A stretch of 38,919 nt of DNA from Chara braunii (GCA_003427395.1 BFEA01000249.1:1875956-1914874), one strand, 5' to 3'; shown: positions 9,823 through 20,821, counted from the first letter of the stretch. Notes: generated by a model not told the origin, from the letters alone. Numbers and translations are program-made.

Positions 9823-10500
9823 GTGCTCCTCCACCCTCCTTTAAATCCATCCTCTGTCACCTTCTCCGATGTTGTTGAGGAACACGCTCGACTCAATCGG
9901 CTTTTCCGGTTAGGCAACGAACAACGGCACCTCAACACCATTATCTCCACCGCCAACTCATCCCGTTTCCACCTCAAATTCATCGCCGCCACCCTTGGTG
10001 CGTCTACCACTAAGTTTCGGGCCCTCCTCGACATAGGAGCCACCGGTAACTTCATCACCGATGCGTGTGTCCAGAAAGCTGGTCTTACGTCTACCGGTTA
10101 CGACTCCCCGATTACGATCCGTCTAGGGGACAAAGACACCGCCGCCGTAGTGGACCGCACGGTTCCCGAGACGACCATGACAGTAGGAACCCTCCGCAGT
10201 CCGGTCTCATTTGATGTCATGCATTTGATGTGCGACATCGTCTTAGGAACACCGTGGCTGGACCGCTACATGCCATACACATTCCACCCCAACTTCCTCC
10301 GGCTCACCAACCCGCCCGACACAACCATTGACATTCCCTATCTCCCATATCCGACCTCCCAAGGCTCCGTCACCCCACGTCAATTCCTCCGCATGGCCCA
10401 TATGAACCCCGACTCCGCCTACTATTGCCTTGTCCTTGACCGCGAAAGTCCGGAGGACTTACTCCCAACGGACAAACCCGATCAAGTCCCCCCCCTCTAA
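9823..10500 (+). pseudogene. pol (PR): Protease of element II with altered active site
   Basis: The frame is open for 225 codons. The retropepsin motif appears as LLDIGATGNFIT at about 10024-10059, with the catalytic Asp kept but the usual Ser (or Thr) replaced by Ile. The second block, DIVLGTPWLDRY, is intact. This is the best preserved frame of element II. It stops at 10498-10500, before the RT linker. Confidence 0.8.
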
Positions 10501-11205
10501 CCCCGCCCTCACCTCTATCCTCGACGAGTTCAAAGACATCTTCCCTGAGTCCCTACCTGCAGGATTACCTCCGGATCGTGGCGTATCCCATACCATCGAT
10601 TTGGAGCTCCACCTTGCCGCCCTCCATACCAACTCTCGGTCCCCGAAGCCGAAGAAATGAAGCGGCAACTCAATGAGCTCCTTGAAGAAGGGTTCATTAA
10701 GCCGAGTTCATCTCCCTTCGGTACTAGCTGCCTTTTTGTAAGGAAAGGTGGAACTTCGGAACTCCGCATGTGCACAGATTACCGCGCCTTGAACCAGATC
10801 ACAATCAAGAACAACTACCCCTTACCTCGGATCTCCGAGCTCCTTGATCGACCTCGTGGAGCCAAATATTTCACCAAGATTGACCTTCGAAGTGGCTTCC
10901 ACCAGATCCGTATCCGCGAGGAGGACNCCCATAAGACCGCATTCCGCTCTCGGTTCGGGCACTATGATTTCCTCGTATTGCCTTTCAGACTCACCAATGC
11001 CCCCGCCACATTCCAGTCCACCATGAATCACATCTTCCGTGACCTCCTCGAAGTCTGTGTCGCCGTGTACCTTGATGGCATCCTCATCTTTAGCCCCACC
11101 TTCGAGTCCCACTTCCAGAATATTCGCCAAGTCCTCTTGATACTCCAAGAGCAGAAATTCTACGCCAAGCTCAACAAATGTACGTTTGCCGCTTCGAGCG
11201 TCTAA
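10501..11205 (+). pseudogene. pol (RT): Reverse transcriptase of element II, YLDD to YLDG
   Basis: A linker ([18 protein letters not shown]) and then RT are read after a frame change near 10640. Visible motifs are [33 protein letters not shown], motif [12 protein letters not shown], and [12 protein letters not shown] (Arg for Gly). The catalytic YLDD reads YLDG at 11068-11079, losing the second Asp, so polymerase activity is not expected. One N lies at 10927. The frame ends at a TAA at 11203-11205 within the conserved YLGH region. Confidence 0.85.
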
Positions 11206-11690
11206 TACCTCGGCCACATTGTCTCCACTGAAGGCATCCGCATGGACCCCTCGAAGGACACAACCCTCGTCGAGTACCCCCCGCCCAAGACCCTCCTCCA
11301 ACTCCGTTCCTTCCTCGGCCTTGCCAACTATTACCGCCCGTTCATTCGCAACTTTTCCGTGATCTCTTACCCCCTCCACGAACTCACACGCAAGGATGAG
11401 CCCTTCAATTGGAACAATCACCGCCAACACGCTGTCAACTTACTCAAGCAACCCATCACCACGGCCCCTGTCCTCAAGATCGCCGACCCCACTCACCATT
11501 TCTATGTCACCACTGACCCGTACTGTCCCAACATTTCCCCCGCGACACCACTGAGACCCCCTCCATCAAGGACTCGCCCACTCGCCCCGAGGCTCCACCC
11601 GGCGAATACCCCATCGCCTTCGCAAGCAAGAAGCTCCTTGCCGCGGAGATGAATTACCCCTCCAACGAGAGTCCGAGGATAAGTAGGTGC
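11206..11690 (+). pseudogene. pol (RH): RT connection and truncated RNase H of element II
   Basis: The same frame resumes after the TAA: YLGHIVSTEGIRMDPSK, RSFLGLANYYRPFIRNFS, then HFYVTTDPY, which holds the first RNase H Asp. A shift follows, and ASKKLLAAEMNYPSNE is read in another frame up to about 11675. After that no RNase H, integrase or chromodomain can be recognised. Confidence 0.75.
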
Positions 11691-13510
11691 GAGTCTAAAA
11701 GGAAGCCACGACACAAGATCGGACATGGTACTCAACACATCAATCTCAGATTGGTACGAATACACTAGTGAAGACGATGCAGTCTCGACGGGGACATCGA
11801 GAGGAGGTCCGGGTTACTGACGGGCGGCCAAATCCAATTGACCTCCCCAGATGACGAGATTATGGACCTACATCCACTGATATTAACAAATTGTGACATT
11901 ACCTCTGTGCAGTGAGGGATGAAAAACAGGGCATTCGGACCAACCCCCGTTTCCCGCGCCCACAACCGTGTATACTAGACCTACTATTATGCTAAATATT
12001 GCATTGTTTTATTTTAATTTTGGAGCTACCTTAGCGTAACAATTTTGATCTTATTTCCATTGCCACCGGTGTTTGATCTCTACCATGTGTGCGGCCCTCC
12101 GTGCAAGCGATTTTGCGGCGTCAAGTCGAGAGAGGTGTTTTATTTAATTTCGCAACTATGTCAAAAATCATAAATACTGAAATAAACGATGAAAAAGGAT
12201 ATGAAATTCCCTGATTATTTTGTTTCCCTATTTTTGTGTTTGAATTTCGATTCGGTATTGAACCACCCTGGTTCGTGCTATTCAAGTACCCCTTATTCAG
12301 GCTCTATTTTTGTGTGTGAACCACTCCAAAGTGATGTATGACCTAACCAGAGGAGCATGTAAAGAGGCCACTTTTCAGGTTCGTTGGTCGGGCTTCACAT
12401 GTAATGACTATGCTGAAGACCATGTTGCTGGTTGAGAAAAGACGATGAGCAGAAATATTACAGTTGACCAATTAAAAATCCCGATCGCGGCACCGGGACA
12501 CCGCCTTGTATATGACTGAGCGATGACGACGAAGGGCCTCATTTCGGCAGTGGATTACCTGGTCAGACCCCTAGGCAGGCCCTCAGAGCTAAGTTTTTTT
12601 TTCCCAAGGTTATAGAACAGTATTGGCGACTTCCCTTACCTACGTTCTTCCTTTGACCAGAGGCTGGTCGCCAAGGGGGCCTGATACAGATATGTGCACA
12701 ACCAGGCGTCAGAGGTACCAGAGCTCCATACTTTCAGAACACGACTATCTAAGTTGAACCCCCGGCACGTGGGTATTACAGACGCACCACTGTTTAAAAA
12801 TATGTATGATGGTAAATGCCACATGAAATGACCCTTTTCATGCAAATGGATATAATGGGCAGAAGCCTACATCTGAATCAAAAAGAGGAGGCAAGACCGA
12901 GTTCACCCCAGTATCAGCTCTCAAGGCATGGGGAACAAACAATCTGCATCCGATTCGAGTGTAGACAGGGCATTCCAGAGGGAAACGGAGTGCAACTATG
13001 CCAAAAACTCGGCTACAGGCTGCTGCCACGAAGAACAGCATGGCCAATGCGCGCGGCACGAGCCACTTGCCTGGCGCCAGAGAACCGAGCCAAGGGGGGA
13101 CTAGGCGGTTATGAACGAGGGCAAGAAGGAAGAATGGGAGAATAGGCGGGAGAAGCGAACACGGGGACCTCTGCGACCATGGCGAAAGATACGGGCTTGG
13201 ATGCCACAGTCCTCAACAGTAACTGGCTGGATCCTACAAGCAGGTTGACCGAGTGAGCTTCCAAGTCGAGTCCGCACGCGAGAGGTCGTCAGTACGAGGA
13301 TGAAGGCCACATGGAGGCTCACTACGAGTGATAGTCTAAAGCACAGTGGAGCGCTTGTGTCCTGGGCCGAGTGGAGTAATTGTCTGAGTGAGTGAGTTCG
13401 CATGAGCACTCAAGCGCGTCAGTTCGTGCGATCGAGGTGCGGGACGGGGAGAAGAAGCGGACAAGGGGTACTCTGTGTACACGGCGAATAGCGCGAGCCA
13501 GGAGACCAAT
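11691..13510. other. No recognisable gene
   Basis: Mixed-composition DNA follows the element II breakpoint. The frame 12331-12435 reads TFQVRWSGFT, which faintly resembles the core of a chromodomain and may be a remnant of an element 3' end. No long coding frame, tRNA or LTR pair was seen. A T-run lies at 12595-12602. Confidence 0.5.
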
Positions 13511-13669
13511 GTAACCATCTGAACGTGAGAGGCGATCGCGGCCGAGCACACTTGCTCGAGCAGTCGGAGTACGTCACTTCCCTGGCAACGTAACCATCTG
13601 AATGTGAGAGGCGATAGCGGTCGAGCACGCTTGCTTGCGCAATCGGAGTACGTCGCTTCCTTGGCTACC
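13511..13669. repeat. Tandem duplication, two units of about 79 bp
   Basis: Unit 1 is 13511-13589 and unit 2 is 13590-13669. Each begins GTAACCATCTGAA and contains GTGAGAGGCGAT and TCGGAGTACGTC. The units differ at scattered bases, so the duplication is not recent. It lies in a region without recognised genes. Confidence 0.85.
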
Positions 13670-14460
13670 GTTTGCGTGACAATAGGCTAAGGGGAGGATC
13701 ACGGGGAAAAGGCGATTTTGGGGCCAGACGCGACCACGGGGAGGAATCGATCATGGTGACCATCATGAACCACGAGATTGATGAGATCGCTACCACTGCC
13801 CGTAACCGCTTGGTCATGACCAGAAGTCTCAAGCCAGCAGACTTCTGCAAACTCGGTAACTATCTGCGGGATTGCGCGTAGAGTGCTTGAGCTCGCTAGA
13901 GGAGATGGACGAGCACCGCATCCACAGTGAACCCAACTGTAAAAAAGGCTAGGTGCATTGTAACTGGCGTGACCTGAACGGTTGCCCGAGCACTAGCGAG
14001 GTGGAAAGCTGAAGAAGCGAAAGAGGATGGAGATAAAGAAGAGAGAAGAAAGAAAGAGAGAGAGAATGAGACAACAAGGCGAGTGAGCGAGGCACATATC
14101 CGACCACTATCTTGGTCAAGGACGTAAACAAGGAGAACCTTGCTAGCGTTATAACTGCCTGAGTGGGTGCAGCGATTGCAGTCAAGTACGCGTGCCTATG
14201 CAGGTGAAGTTTGAGCGCGAACTGGGAGAAACGCAGGCAATCTAGGTGTCCATGCAAACGGGCACCTGTGGCGGAGACGTGCGTGGGGGGAACTTGAGTT
14301 AATGAGACTTCGCTTATTAGAATGCATAAAACGACGAAGACTTCTTGGGGAAGGACACCTGGATGGGGGGGCAGTTCAGGTGAGCAAGGGAGAGAGATAG
14401 CAGGTCAGTGCAAATGAGTGGGAACAAAAGAACATTAAAAAGGAAGTGAGGAAGGAGCGG
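13670..14460. other. No recognisable gene; purine-rich
   Basis: A 69-codon plus-strand frame (13672-13881) has no family resemblance I recognise and is charged and low in hydrophobics. From 14030 to 14070 the sequence is a GA-rich low-complexity run. Nothing else can be supported. Confidence 0.45.
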
Positions 14461-14535
14461 NNNNNNNNNNNNNNNNNNNNNNNNNNNNNNNNNNNNNNNN
14501 NNNNNNNNNNNNNNNNNNNNNNNNNNNNNNNNNNN
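14461..14535. other. Assembly gap (75 N)
   Basis: A run of N abuts a GA microsatellite, so the gap very likely reflects failure to assemble through the repeat. Confidence 0.98.

Positions 14536-14624
<89 letters not shown>
14536..14624. repeat. (GA)n microsatellite
   Basis: About 44 perfect GA dinucleotides follow the gap; the true length is unknown because the gap hides the left edge. Confidence 0.98.
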
Positions 14625-14626
<2 letters not shown>

Positions 14627-16592
14627 TACACTAAATGCTACCGACTGCTTGTGCAGCCAGGTACTTCGATATTGAAAAAGGGAAGGGGGCCAGCAGAGCT
14701 ACGGTCCATTGGTGCGCGGTAGTGCGCACGTGAAGAGGACAGCGAGAGTGAACGAGATAGCGCTAATGAACGAATCGTCAAGAAGGGGAGAGAGCACACT
14801 GTGTGCGCTGATCATCATCACAACTGGTTTTCCCTACGCATGTGGACTCGACTAAGCCCAGACGCCTGCTAGACGATGCTGAGGCAGAGTGGAAGACAAC
14901 TTACGTGGGTGCGCGAGTAAAGGGGTGTAGGTGAACAAGAAAAACTGAGAGGTGAGAGAAAGAAAGCCCGGAATGCGGGTTTGCCCGATGCGAACTGGGA
15001 CAGTAGACACAAAGAGAGGAGGAAGAAGGGTGGGAGAGAGAGAGAGAAAGACCAAGACATAGCTTTCGCTAGGGCGGGTGCTGCTAGAAGATACTCCCTG
15101 CACTTATAGTTCCCAAGAAACAACTAAACGCAACAAACAAATGGGGGACGATGGGCGGACAAAACACGGAATGAGTAACGACATGAACTCTTCGAACGAG
15201 TAACTGCGTGATCTTCCTTCCGGGTCCTAGTACACTTCATGCTTCAAGGATAGACTAACTTCACCGGTCACGTGTTGGATTGTGGTTGAACCCTGCGCGG
15301 GGCAGGTATTTACTCGGTTGACTCCTCCCTAAAAGGGCTTAATGTTGGTTTACAAACCTGAAAGGTTCTACAACCAAGGGGCTGAGTACGACCTCCCAGG
15401 GTTTGATTTTGCAGCGTTTTACTCTTCATGTTGACTATGGATTCAACAACTGTGGTTATTGTTCGCTCGGTGACAAACACTTTTCATCAAAAGTCGACAG
15501 AGGCTCCGATGAATGTGAAAGCAAAAGCTGCTTCTCTTCCTTGTTACAGAAAGTCAAACTTACCTCCTTGCGCACATGTCTTTGCCTTTAGCTTGTGAAT
15601 CAGAGGGTGTGAGAAGACTCAGCTCGAGTATACGAGGATTGGAACTAGCGACAACAATGCCCCGATGGTTTCTCGCTTTTGGTGGTTGACCAAATGGGAA
15701 CTCTGTTGTGCTTGTTGTTACAAGGGTGACTAGGGCCGTCCCGTTTTATTTTCATTTGTATTTTTTTTTTAATTTCCTTTTCCTTTTTTTTTCCTAGAGT
15801 TCCTCTTTTTCTACCTAGGCTATTTGCTTCCCTTACTTTACATTTGCAGCTTAGGCGTGGTGGATTGGGAGTGTCCTCTATAACAATGATGACAAAGTGT
15901 CTGATATCGCTGTGGGCATCTTGGTTTATGTAATATATGATTCTGCTCCTTACTGTCCGGACTTGGATCAGTTACAAAAGTTTATTTGATTCCCTTTGTC
16001 CCTACTTATCTCTTTTTGTTATCATTTGAGGTCTTCTCGTTTTCGTTAATGAAGGAAAAAGAGGGAACAATCAAACTGAGTTAAACAGTTGTGGTATGAA
16101 ATGAAGGTTATGCTAGATATGGAAAGTGAAAAGGAATGCTCCGCGTTGTGAATAGGCACATCTAAAGCTGAAATCATCAGTTGTGCCTTCCCATTCACCC
16201 GCGATGCATTTCCTGTTTGATGCTCGACTTCTACGAAATACGGTTCAAGTTCAGATCGTGCCAACTGTTACAGTTCCTCCATGCTTTATATCTACTCACT
16301 ACTCCTATATATTTGCAAATAAAACTTCAAACGTACTCTCCCAAAATCACAGTAGGTTGTGACTCCCTAGAGGACAGGTCTTAGAGCACTTCTCAAGTCA
16401 GAGAGGAGAAGAGCAAACCTTTATTTCCTTTCATTTTCTTACATTTCACCTTTTCCCGACGTCAAGGTCAAACTTCAGGTTCGGACTGATTGCGTGACAG
16501 AGGAACCAAATCTATTTGCTTGTCTCGCTATTGAGGACCTCTGAAGAGGGCGCAGTGGTGACGGACAGTGTTTTGGCTTCGATAAAGGACAA
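14625..16592. other. No recognisable gene upstream of element III
   Basis: The stretch has GA-rich runs (15031-15050), a T-rich block (about 15757-15795) and no coding frame I recognise. A minus-strand frame at 16046-16264 (LEPYFVEVEHQTGNAS) has protein-like composition but no support from splice signals or a known motif. TTTGCCCCAG at 16598-16607 resembles a splice acceptor but is probably chance. Confidence 0.45.
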
Positions 16593-16946
16593 GTGTTCTT
16601 TGCCCCAGTCTCTTCACAACGCGATGGGCTTTACAAATTCACCATAATGCCCTTTGGTCTCACGAACGCACCGGCCACCTTCCAAAGTCTTATGGACGAA
16701 GTCCTTCGCAAACAAATTGGTCGGTTTGTGGTTGTGTACCTCGATGACATAATGATTTTTAGCAAGTCCATCGAGGAACATATGAAGCACCTTGAGGAAG
16801 CGTTTACCATCCTCAAGAAAATGCAACTCCATCTCAACTTAGAAAAATCGGAGTTTGGGAGGGACAACGTCATCTATCTTAGGCATCGGTTGCTTGCTGC
16901 AGGCCTTCAGCCAGAGGCAACCAAGGTTGAGGTCATACACAATTGA
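16593..16946 (+). pseudogene. pol (RT): Partial reverse transcriptase of element III
   Basis: The frame starts in the palm with [21 protein letters not shown] and an intact YLDD at 16737-16748. It continues through HLNLEKSEFGRDNVIYLRH (normally YLGH) and ends at a TGA at 16944-16946. The fingers and motif A are missing to the left, so the fragment cannot be active. Confidence 0.85.
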
Positions 16947-17530
16947 CCTTAACCGGCGAACATTTACGAATTGCGTTCTTTCCTTGGTCTTGCATCATAT
17001 TATCGGGAGTTTGTGCCCCGATTCTCTATTGTTCCTCGCCTGCTGTCCCGATTAACAAGTAAGAATGTATCTTATCTATGGAATGCAACATATGAGACCG
17101 CGTTTCAAGCCTTGAAAGAGGTCTTGGTAAGTTACCCTGTTCTCCGCATTGCAGATTCCAAGCTTACATTCGTAGTCACTACGGATGCAAGCCAATATGA
17201 AATTGGTGCAGTGCTGCGACAAGACGACGACGATTGTTTGCGGCCGCTTGAGTACTACAGCAAACGCATGCCTAGCGAAAAGGTAGCTACTTCCACCTAC
17301 ATGCGCGAGCTCTTGCCTTCCGCATGACCTTCGATCATTGGAAGCATTATCTTTTGGGAAGCCACTTCAAAGTCTTCTCGGATCATGAGACTTTGAAGTG
17401 GATCAAAGAACAAACCACCGTGTCCCCTACATTAATTCGCTAGTTCCATGAGGTTAATATTTTTCACTTTGAACTGAAAAACAAAAAAGGTTGTTATAAT
17501 CGCGTAGCTGATGCATTGTCTCGTCACCCT
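16947..17530 (+). pseudogene. pol (RH): RNase H of element III
   Basis: LRSFLGLASYYREFVPRFS begins the connection, then FVVTTDASQYEIGAVL holds the first catalytic Asp and YMREL the Glu. A frameshift at about 17317 separates it from DHWKHYLLGSHFKVFSDHETLKWI. A TAG near 17440 follows, and then VADALSRHPEY, where the integrase frame begins. Confidence 0.8.
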
Positions 17531-18622
17531 GAGTATATGACTTGCCTTGTGAACTCTTATGACTTCCGGAAGAAACTGAAGGAGGAGCTTGTAGAGCAAA
17601 CTGCCAAGGACCCAGGCCTTGGTCCAATCCTTGAGCAGTTGCGGACTGACCCCAGCAGTAAGCCTGATTTTCACGAATGTGGAGGACTGGTTTTCCAACG
17701 CTATGGAAATAATGACCGTTTGTGTGTACCCAACCATGAGCCTCTTTGCACACACTTCTTGAACTTGGCTCACGACCGAAGTGGACACTTCGGCATGGCA
17801 AAGACATACGGAAACCTATTGAGACAGTTCAATTGGCCTAGTGTGAAAGGATCTGCTGAAAAGTTTGTGGTTGAGGGTCAAGTTCGTCAGCGAATCAAAC
17901 CATCAAGACAAAAGTCCATGGGGCTGCTTAAACCTTTTCCCATTTCCGACGGTCCCAGAGAGTTCGTCTCCATCGACTTCACAAACATGAGAAGGATAAG
18001 TAAGAATTGTTATTCGCAAGTGATTGTAATTGTTGATCGTTTCTCTAAATTCCTTAATCTGATGCCATTGCTACCCCATGCCCCAATTGACGTTGTGATC
18101 CGTGAACTCCACCAAAAGAACATTCAACATTTCGGAACCCCAAAAACCCTTGTGAGTGATCGGGACCCACGCTTCATAAGTAGTGAATGGAAGCACTTCA
18201 CGCCCCAACTCCCTGGCCTCAAACTGAGCATGACATCTGGCCGACATCCCGAAACCAATGGTTTGGCTGAGGAGATAAACCAGACTGTGTTCCAACTTCT
18301 TTGTGCTTTAATCATTCTGGATCAGGAAACGTGGGATAAAGAGTTGTATTCAGTCAAGGGGTTGTACAACAATTCCATTCATTCTTCTACCGGCATGACG
18401 CCAAACAGGCTGCATTACGTTTCGCAGATTCGTAACCCGCTCTCCTACCTATTTCTTGAACAGCCAGCTGGTTTAACACCCGGCAGGCCTGGCTTCAGTG
18501 CCAAGTACAATCGCTTGCTCAAAGTTGCGATCGCAACAATGATCAAGCGACAACATGCAATTATCCATAGTGCGAACAAGAAACGCCAACCTTCGGATTT
18601 TAAAGTGGGAAGTTATGTCTGA
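17516..18622 (+). pseudogene. pol (IN): Integrase of element III: long frame, lost Cys pair
   Basis: This 368-codon frame is the longest clearly element-derived plus-strand frame in the window. The N-terminal zinc site keeps both His (AHDRSGHFG), but the Cys pair before QRIKPS is gone: the region reads FVVEGQVRQRIKPS where CxxCQRxKPS is expected. The three acidic residues remain: SIDF (Asp codon 17975), VSDRDPRF (18158) and NGLAEEIN (18269). The frame ends at TGA 18620-18622 where GSYVWVN would be expected, so the stop is a Trp codon change. The same frame continues as the chromodomain. Confidence 0.85.
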
Positions 18623-19018
18623 GTCAATATGTCTAAATTTTCAGAAGAAGAGAGAGTGTCACACAAACTTCTCCCGCCCTATTATGATCCGTGGGAAGTT
18701 CTAGACGTGTTTGGCAAGGACGAGTTCGGCCCGTCACACACAATTGATGTGCCTCCTTATTTGCGCACATACCCAGTCTTTCATGCATCAAAACTCTACA
18801 TACATCATGATGCAAAGTCCTTCAATTATTGTGAAGACATGATTCCTCGTGCAATCAAGGGCGGTCATGAGATCGATAGAATCAAACAGCACGCGGGGAC
18901 GGGACGTAATAGGCAGTACCAGATTCATTTTATGCATCACCCGTTGGACGATCTCTGTTGGATCTCCAAGAAGGAACTGCTGCGCGGTGCACCTTGCGTT
19001 GTCAAAGCCTACGAGTGA
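18623..19018 (+). pseudogene. Integrase C-terminus and chromodomain of element III
   Basis: It is in frame with the integrase after a single TGA. LPPYYDPWEVLDVFG, LRTYPVFHASKLY and a chromodomain-like tail (GGHEIDRIKQHAGTGRNRQYQIHF, then DDLCWISKKELL) are visible up to TGA 19016-19018. If the one stop were read through, integrase and chromodomain would form one protein. Confidence 0.75.
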
Positions 19019-19173
19019 CAAATAGCCTCTAATGGTGTACCTAAAATCTCTCCAAAACTCACTGCCACTGAGTACTCACGAAATCTCTTTGCTTTGTTTG
19101 CTTACGATGCATTTGTCGGGGACTCAGAATGAGTTGCTCGCTCCAAGGGACCTCACTCTTAAGAGGGCGGTAA

Positions 19174-20200
19174 TGTAATGACCTGACCAAACACCGACTG
19201 AGACACACAGCTGATTTTTGAGTTTTGCTCACGGAATGAATGCCTTGCTGAGTTTCCCACTTGTTACTGACTTCTCTAAGTCTGTGTGTGTGCACGCTTG
19301 CTGGTCTGCATGCCTGTCTGAGTGCTTGTCAGCTTGAGTGCGTGTGTGACCCACAATGGCACTTTTTGTTCAGTGGGCCCGAAGGGCCTGTACTTACATG
19401 TGGCCATGCCATTGAGGATTGCAGTGGGGAAACACTCAAGTGGCGGGGAAAGAGGCCCGCAACACTTGAAGCAGCGGAAAACACTCAACTGGCAGGTAGG
19501 CCGGTACCACATCAGGTAGAGGTAGATATGCCGGGTAATTGAGGCCAAGCAGAAGAAGACAGGAGTTGGCATTTTTAGAGGCCCAGTAGTTAGGTCTAGG
19601 CGGGTACCAGTCCAACCAGTCTGTGTCTAGGGCCTGTACAGGCAATATCAGAGTCTGCAATGATGTTACCTTCCGAAAGGGAGGAGGTACTGGTTGCTTG
19701 GAGGCCACGCGGCCTAGAAAGTCACTCGCCAAGAGGCAAGCAGGCCGCTCCAGGAGGAGCCAGTTGCTCCTTCTCATTGTTGGTGTGCAAGTTTGGCGAC
19801 ATACTGGTTGGAGCGCTGGCTGGAGCAGTGCTAGCAACAGCTGCGCTGCTGGGGAAGGAGCAAGGACATAAGGATGAAGAAGACCAGGACTAGGAAGGGG
19901 AGCGCCATAGGTACTTACCTGGCTATGGTGGTTGCCATCTTCATCACCTTGGTGGGCGCTGCAGCAGGAAGGCCCCGTTGGGGTAGAGCCACACCAAGAA
20001 GCTTCGAGGCAGAGTCAGGCATGGCGGCCTGAGCTAGAGCAGCCATGGCTGCTTTGTGTTGTCCTTTGGACAGCAGGGCGATGCCCTGGTAGTCCGCCAT
20101 AGCCTTGGCCTATCAGATAGAAGCGGGAGAGGGGCGGCCATGGCTATGGTGGACCTCAAGTGATACCTGCAGTAGAAGAGGGAATCGGACATTGATTCTG
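19174..20200 (+). repeat. 3' LTR of element III (right end uncertain)
   Basis: TGTAATGACC follows a purine-rich tract just after the chromodomain, as at gypsy 3' LTR starts. GCCATAGC/GGCTATGG motifs near 19922-20150 match those in the LTRs of elements I and IV. GGACATTGATTCTGG near 20188 resembles CGACATTGGTTCTTC in the element IV LTR, so the families seem related. No clear CA end was found. Confidence 0.5.
19919..20100 (-). other. Possible antisense first exon with consensus donor
   Basis: On the minus strand an ATG at 20098-20100 (context GCTATGGCG) opens a frame reading MADYQGIALLSKGQ to MKMATTIA. The frame runs into CAG|GTAAGT, a perfect splice donor whose GT is at plus positions 19917-19918. 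It lies inside the LTR of element III. I do not recognise the peptide, and the frame is short, so it could be chance. Confidence 0.25.
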
Positions 20201-20671
20201 GATCAGCCATTCAACATTGTTATTATTATTCTCGTTTGAATAAGAGGGGAGAAGATAAGGAGGAGGAGAGTGGTTGGCGAAGAAGAAGAGCGTTATCATT
20301 GGTCTATGCTGGTGTACGTCATCTCCTTCTTCTTTCTTTCTTTCTTCTTCTTCTTCTTTCCCTCTCTCTCCTCTCAAGTTCATTCATTTCATTTTGCAAT
20401 TGGACGGCATTGTACCATCTGATGAATGTGCACTTCGAAATTGGCCAGGATCATAACACCTCAAATATTTTACTGAATGCTCTCTCTGGTCGGGTGTTTT
20501 GTCCTTCGTGTATGATCTAAGTAACGCTGCATCAATGAGCATCTTTTATGTTTCACTTTTATGCTCACAGTTGGTAATAGTATGAATACATTGTGCTGAT
20601 AAATTTTTAATACCATGACGCATATTCGTGCTGTTTTGTATTTGGGCTGGTGGTGCACTTTTTCCTTGCAG
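20201..20671. other. Probable intron sequence before a host exon
   Basis: No element domain is seen. The stretch contains low-complexity TTC/TCTCTC runs (20320-20375) and TGCTGAT near 20597, which fits a branch-point consensus. It ends in a pyrimidine-rich TTTTTCCTTGCAG at 20659-20671, a strong splice acceptor. Confidence 0.45.
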
Positions 20672-20821
20672 ATGTCAAATGAAATAGAGGCAATCCCATT
20701 AAATGAAAATCATGATCTAAGCCTCGAGGAGGTCAGACAGAGGGTTATCCAGAAACATCCAGAAGATCCAGAGATTGTCACTGAAAGGAGGGGACTGTGG
20801 CGGATCAAGGGAAAAGTCAAG
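20672..20821 (+). CDS. Candidate host-gene exon, 150 bp
   Basis: The stretch is flanked by TTTTTCCTTGCAG on the left and AAG|GTAAAA on the right and is open in one frame for exactly 50 codons, from MSNEIEAIPL to GLWRIKGKVK. It is rich in Glu, Arg and Lys and looks helical, with no family I recognise. Its start coincides with an ATG, so it could be a first coding exon or an internal phase-0 exon. No other exon of the same gene could be placed. The composition differs from the surrounding retroelements. Element IV inserted 54 bp after the donor. Confidence 0.5.

Larger units (their letters stand above)
7936..11690 (+). mobile_element. Element II: truncated Ty3/gypsy element of a second lineage
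   Basis: Gag, zinc knuckle, protease, RT and the start of RNase H are present on the plus strand. Its base use is C-rich at third codon positions, unlike the other four elements, so it is a separate lineage. Similarity ends after an AAEMNYPSNES-like RNase H motif near 11680. No integrase or second LTR follows, so the 3' half was lost by deletion or recombination. Confidence 0.85.
16593..20200 (+). mobile_element. Element III: 5'-truncated Ty3/gypsy chromovirus
   Basis: Recognition starts abruptly in the RT palm at DGLYKFTIMPFGL, so gag, protease and the first half of RT are missing. RT, RNase H, integrase and chromodomain then follow. A purine-rich tract (AAGAGGGCGG, 19161-19170) and TGTAATGACC at 19174 mark the 3' LTR. 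Its right end is not defined, because no second LTR is available; 20200 is approximate. Confidence 0.8.

Noticed and set aside
14317-14634. Leu/Ser repeat frame
   Set aside because: It is a translation of the GA microsatellite and the N gap.
16046-16264. Minus-strand host exon (LEPYFVEVEHQ...)
   Set aside because: The composition is protein-like, but no convincing splice sites or family were seen.
17516-18622. Domesticated integrase gene
   Set aside because: The zinc-site Cys pair is lost, there is no proper ATG start, and a stop precedes the chromodomain; no sign of a host promoter or introns.
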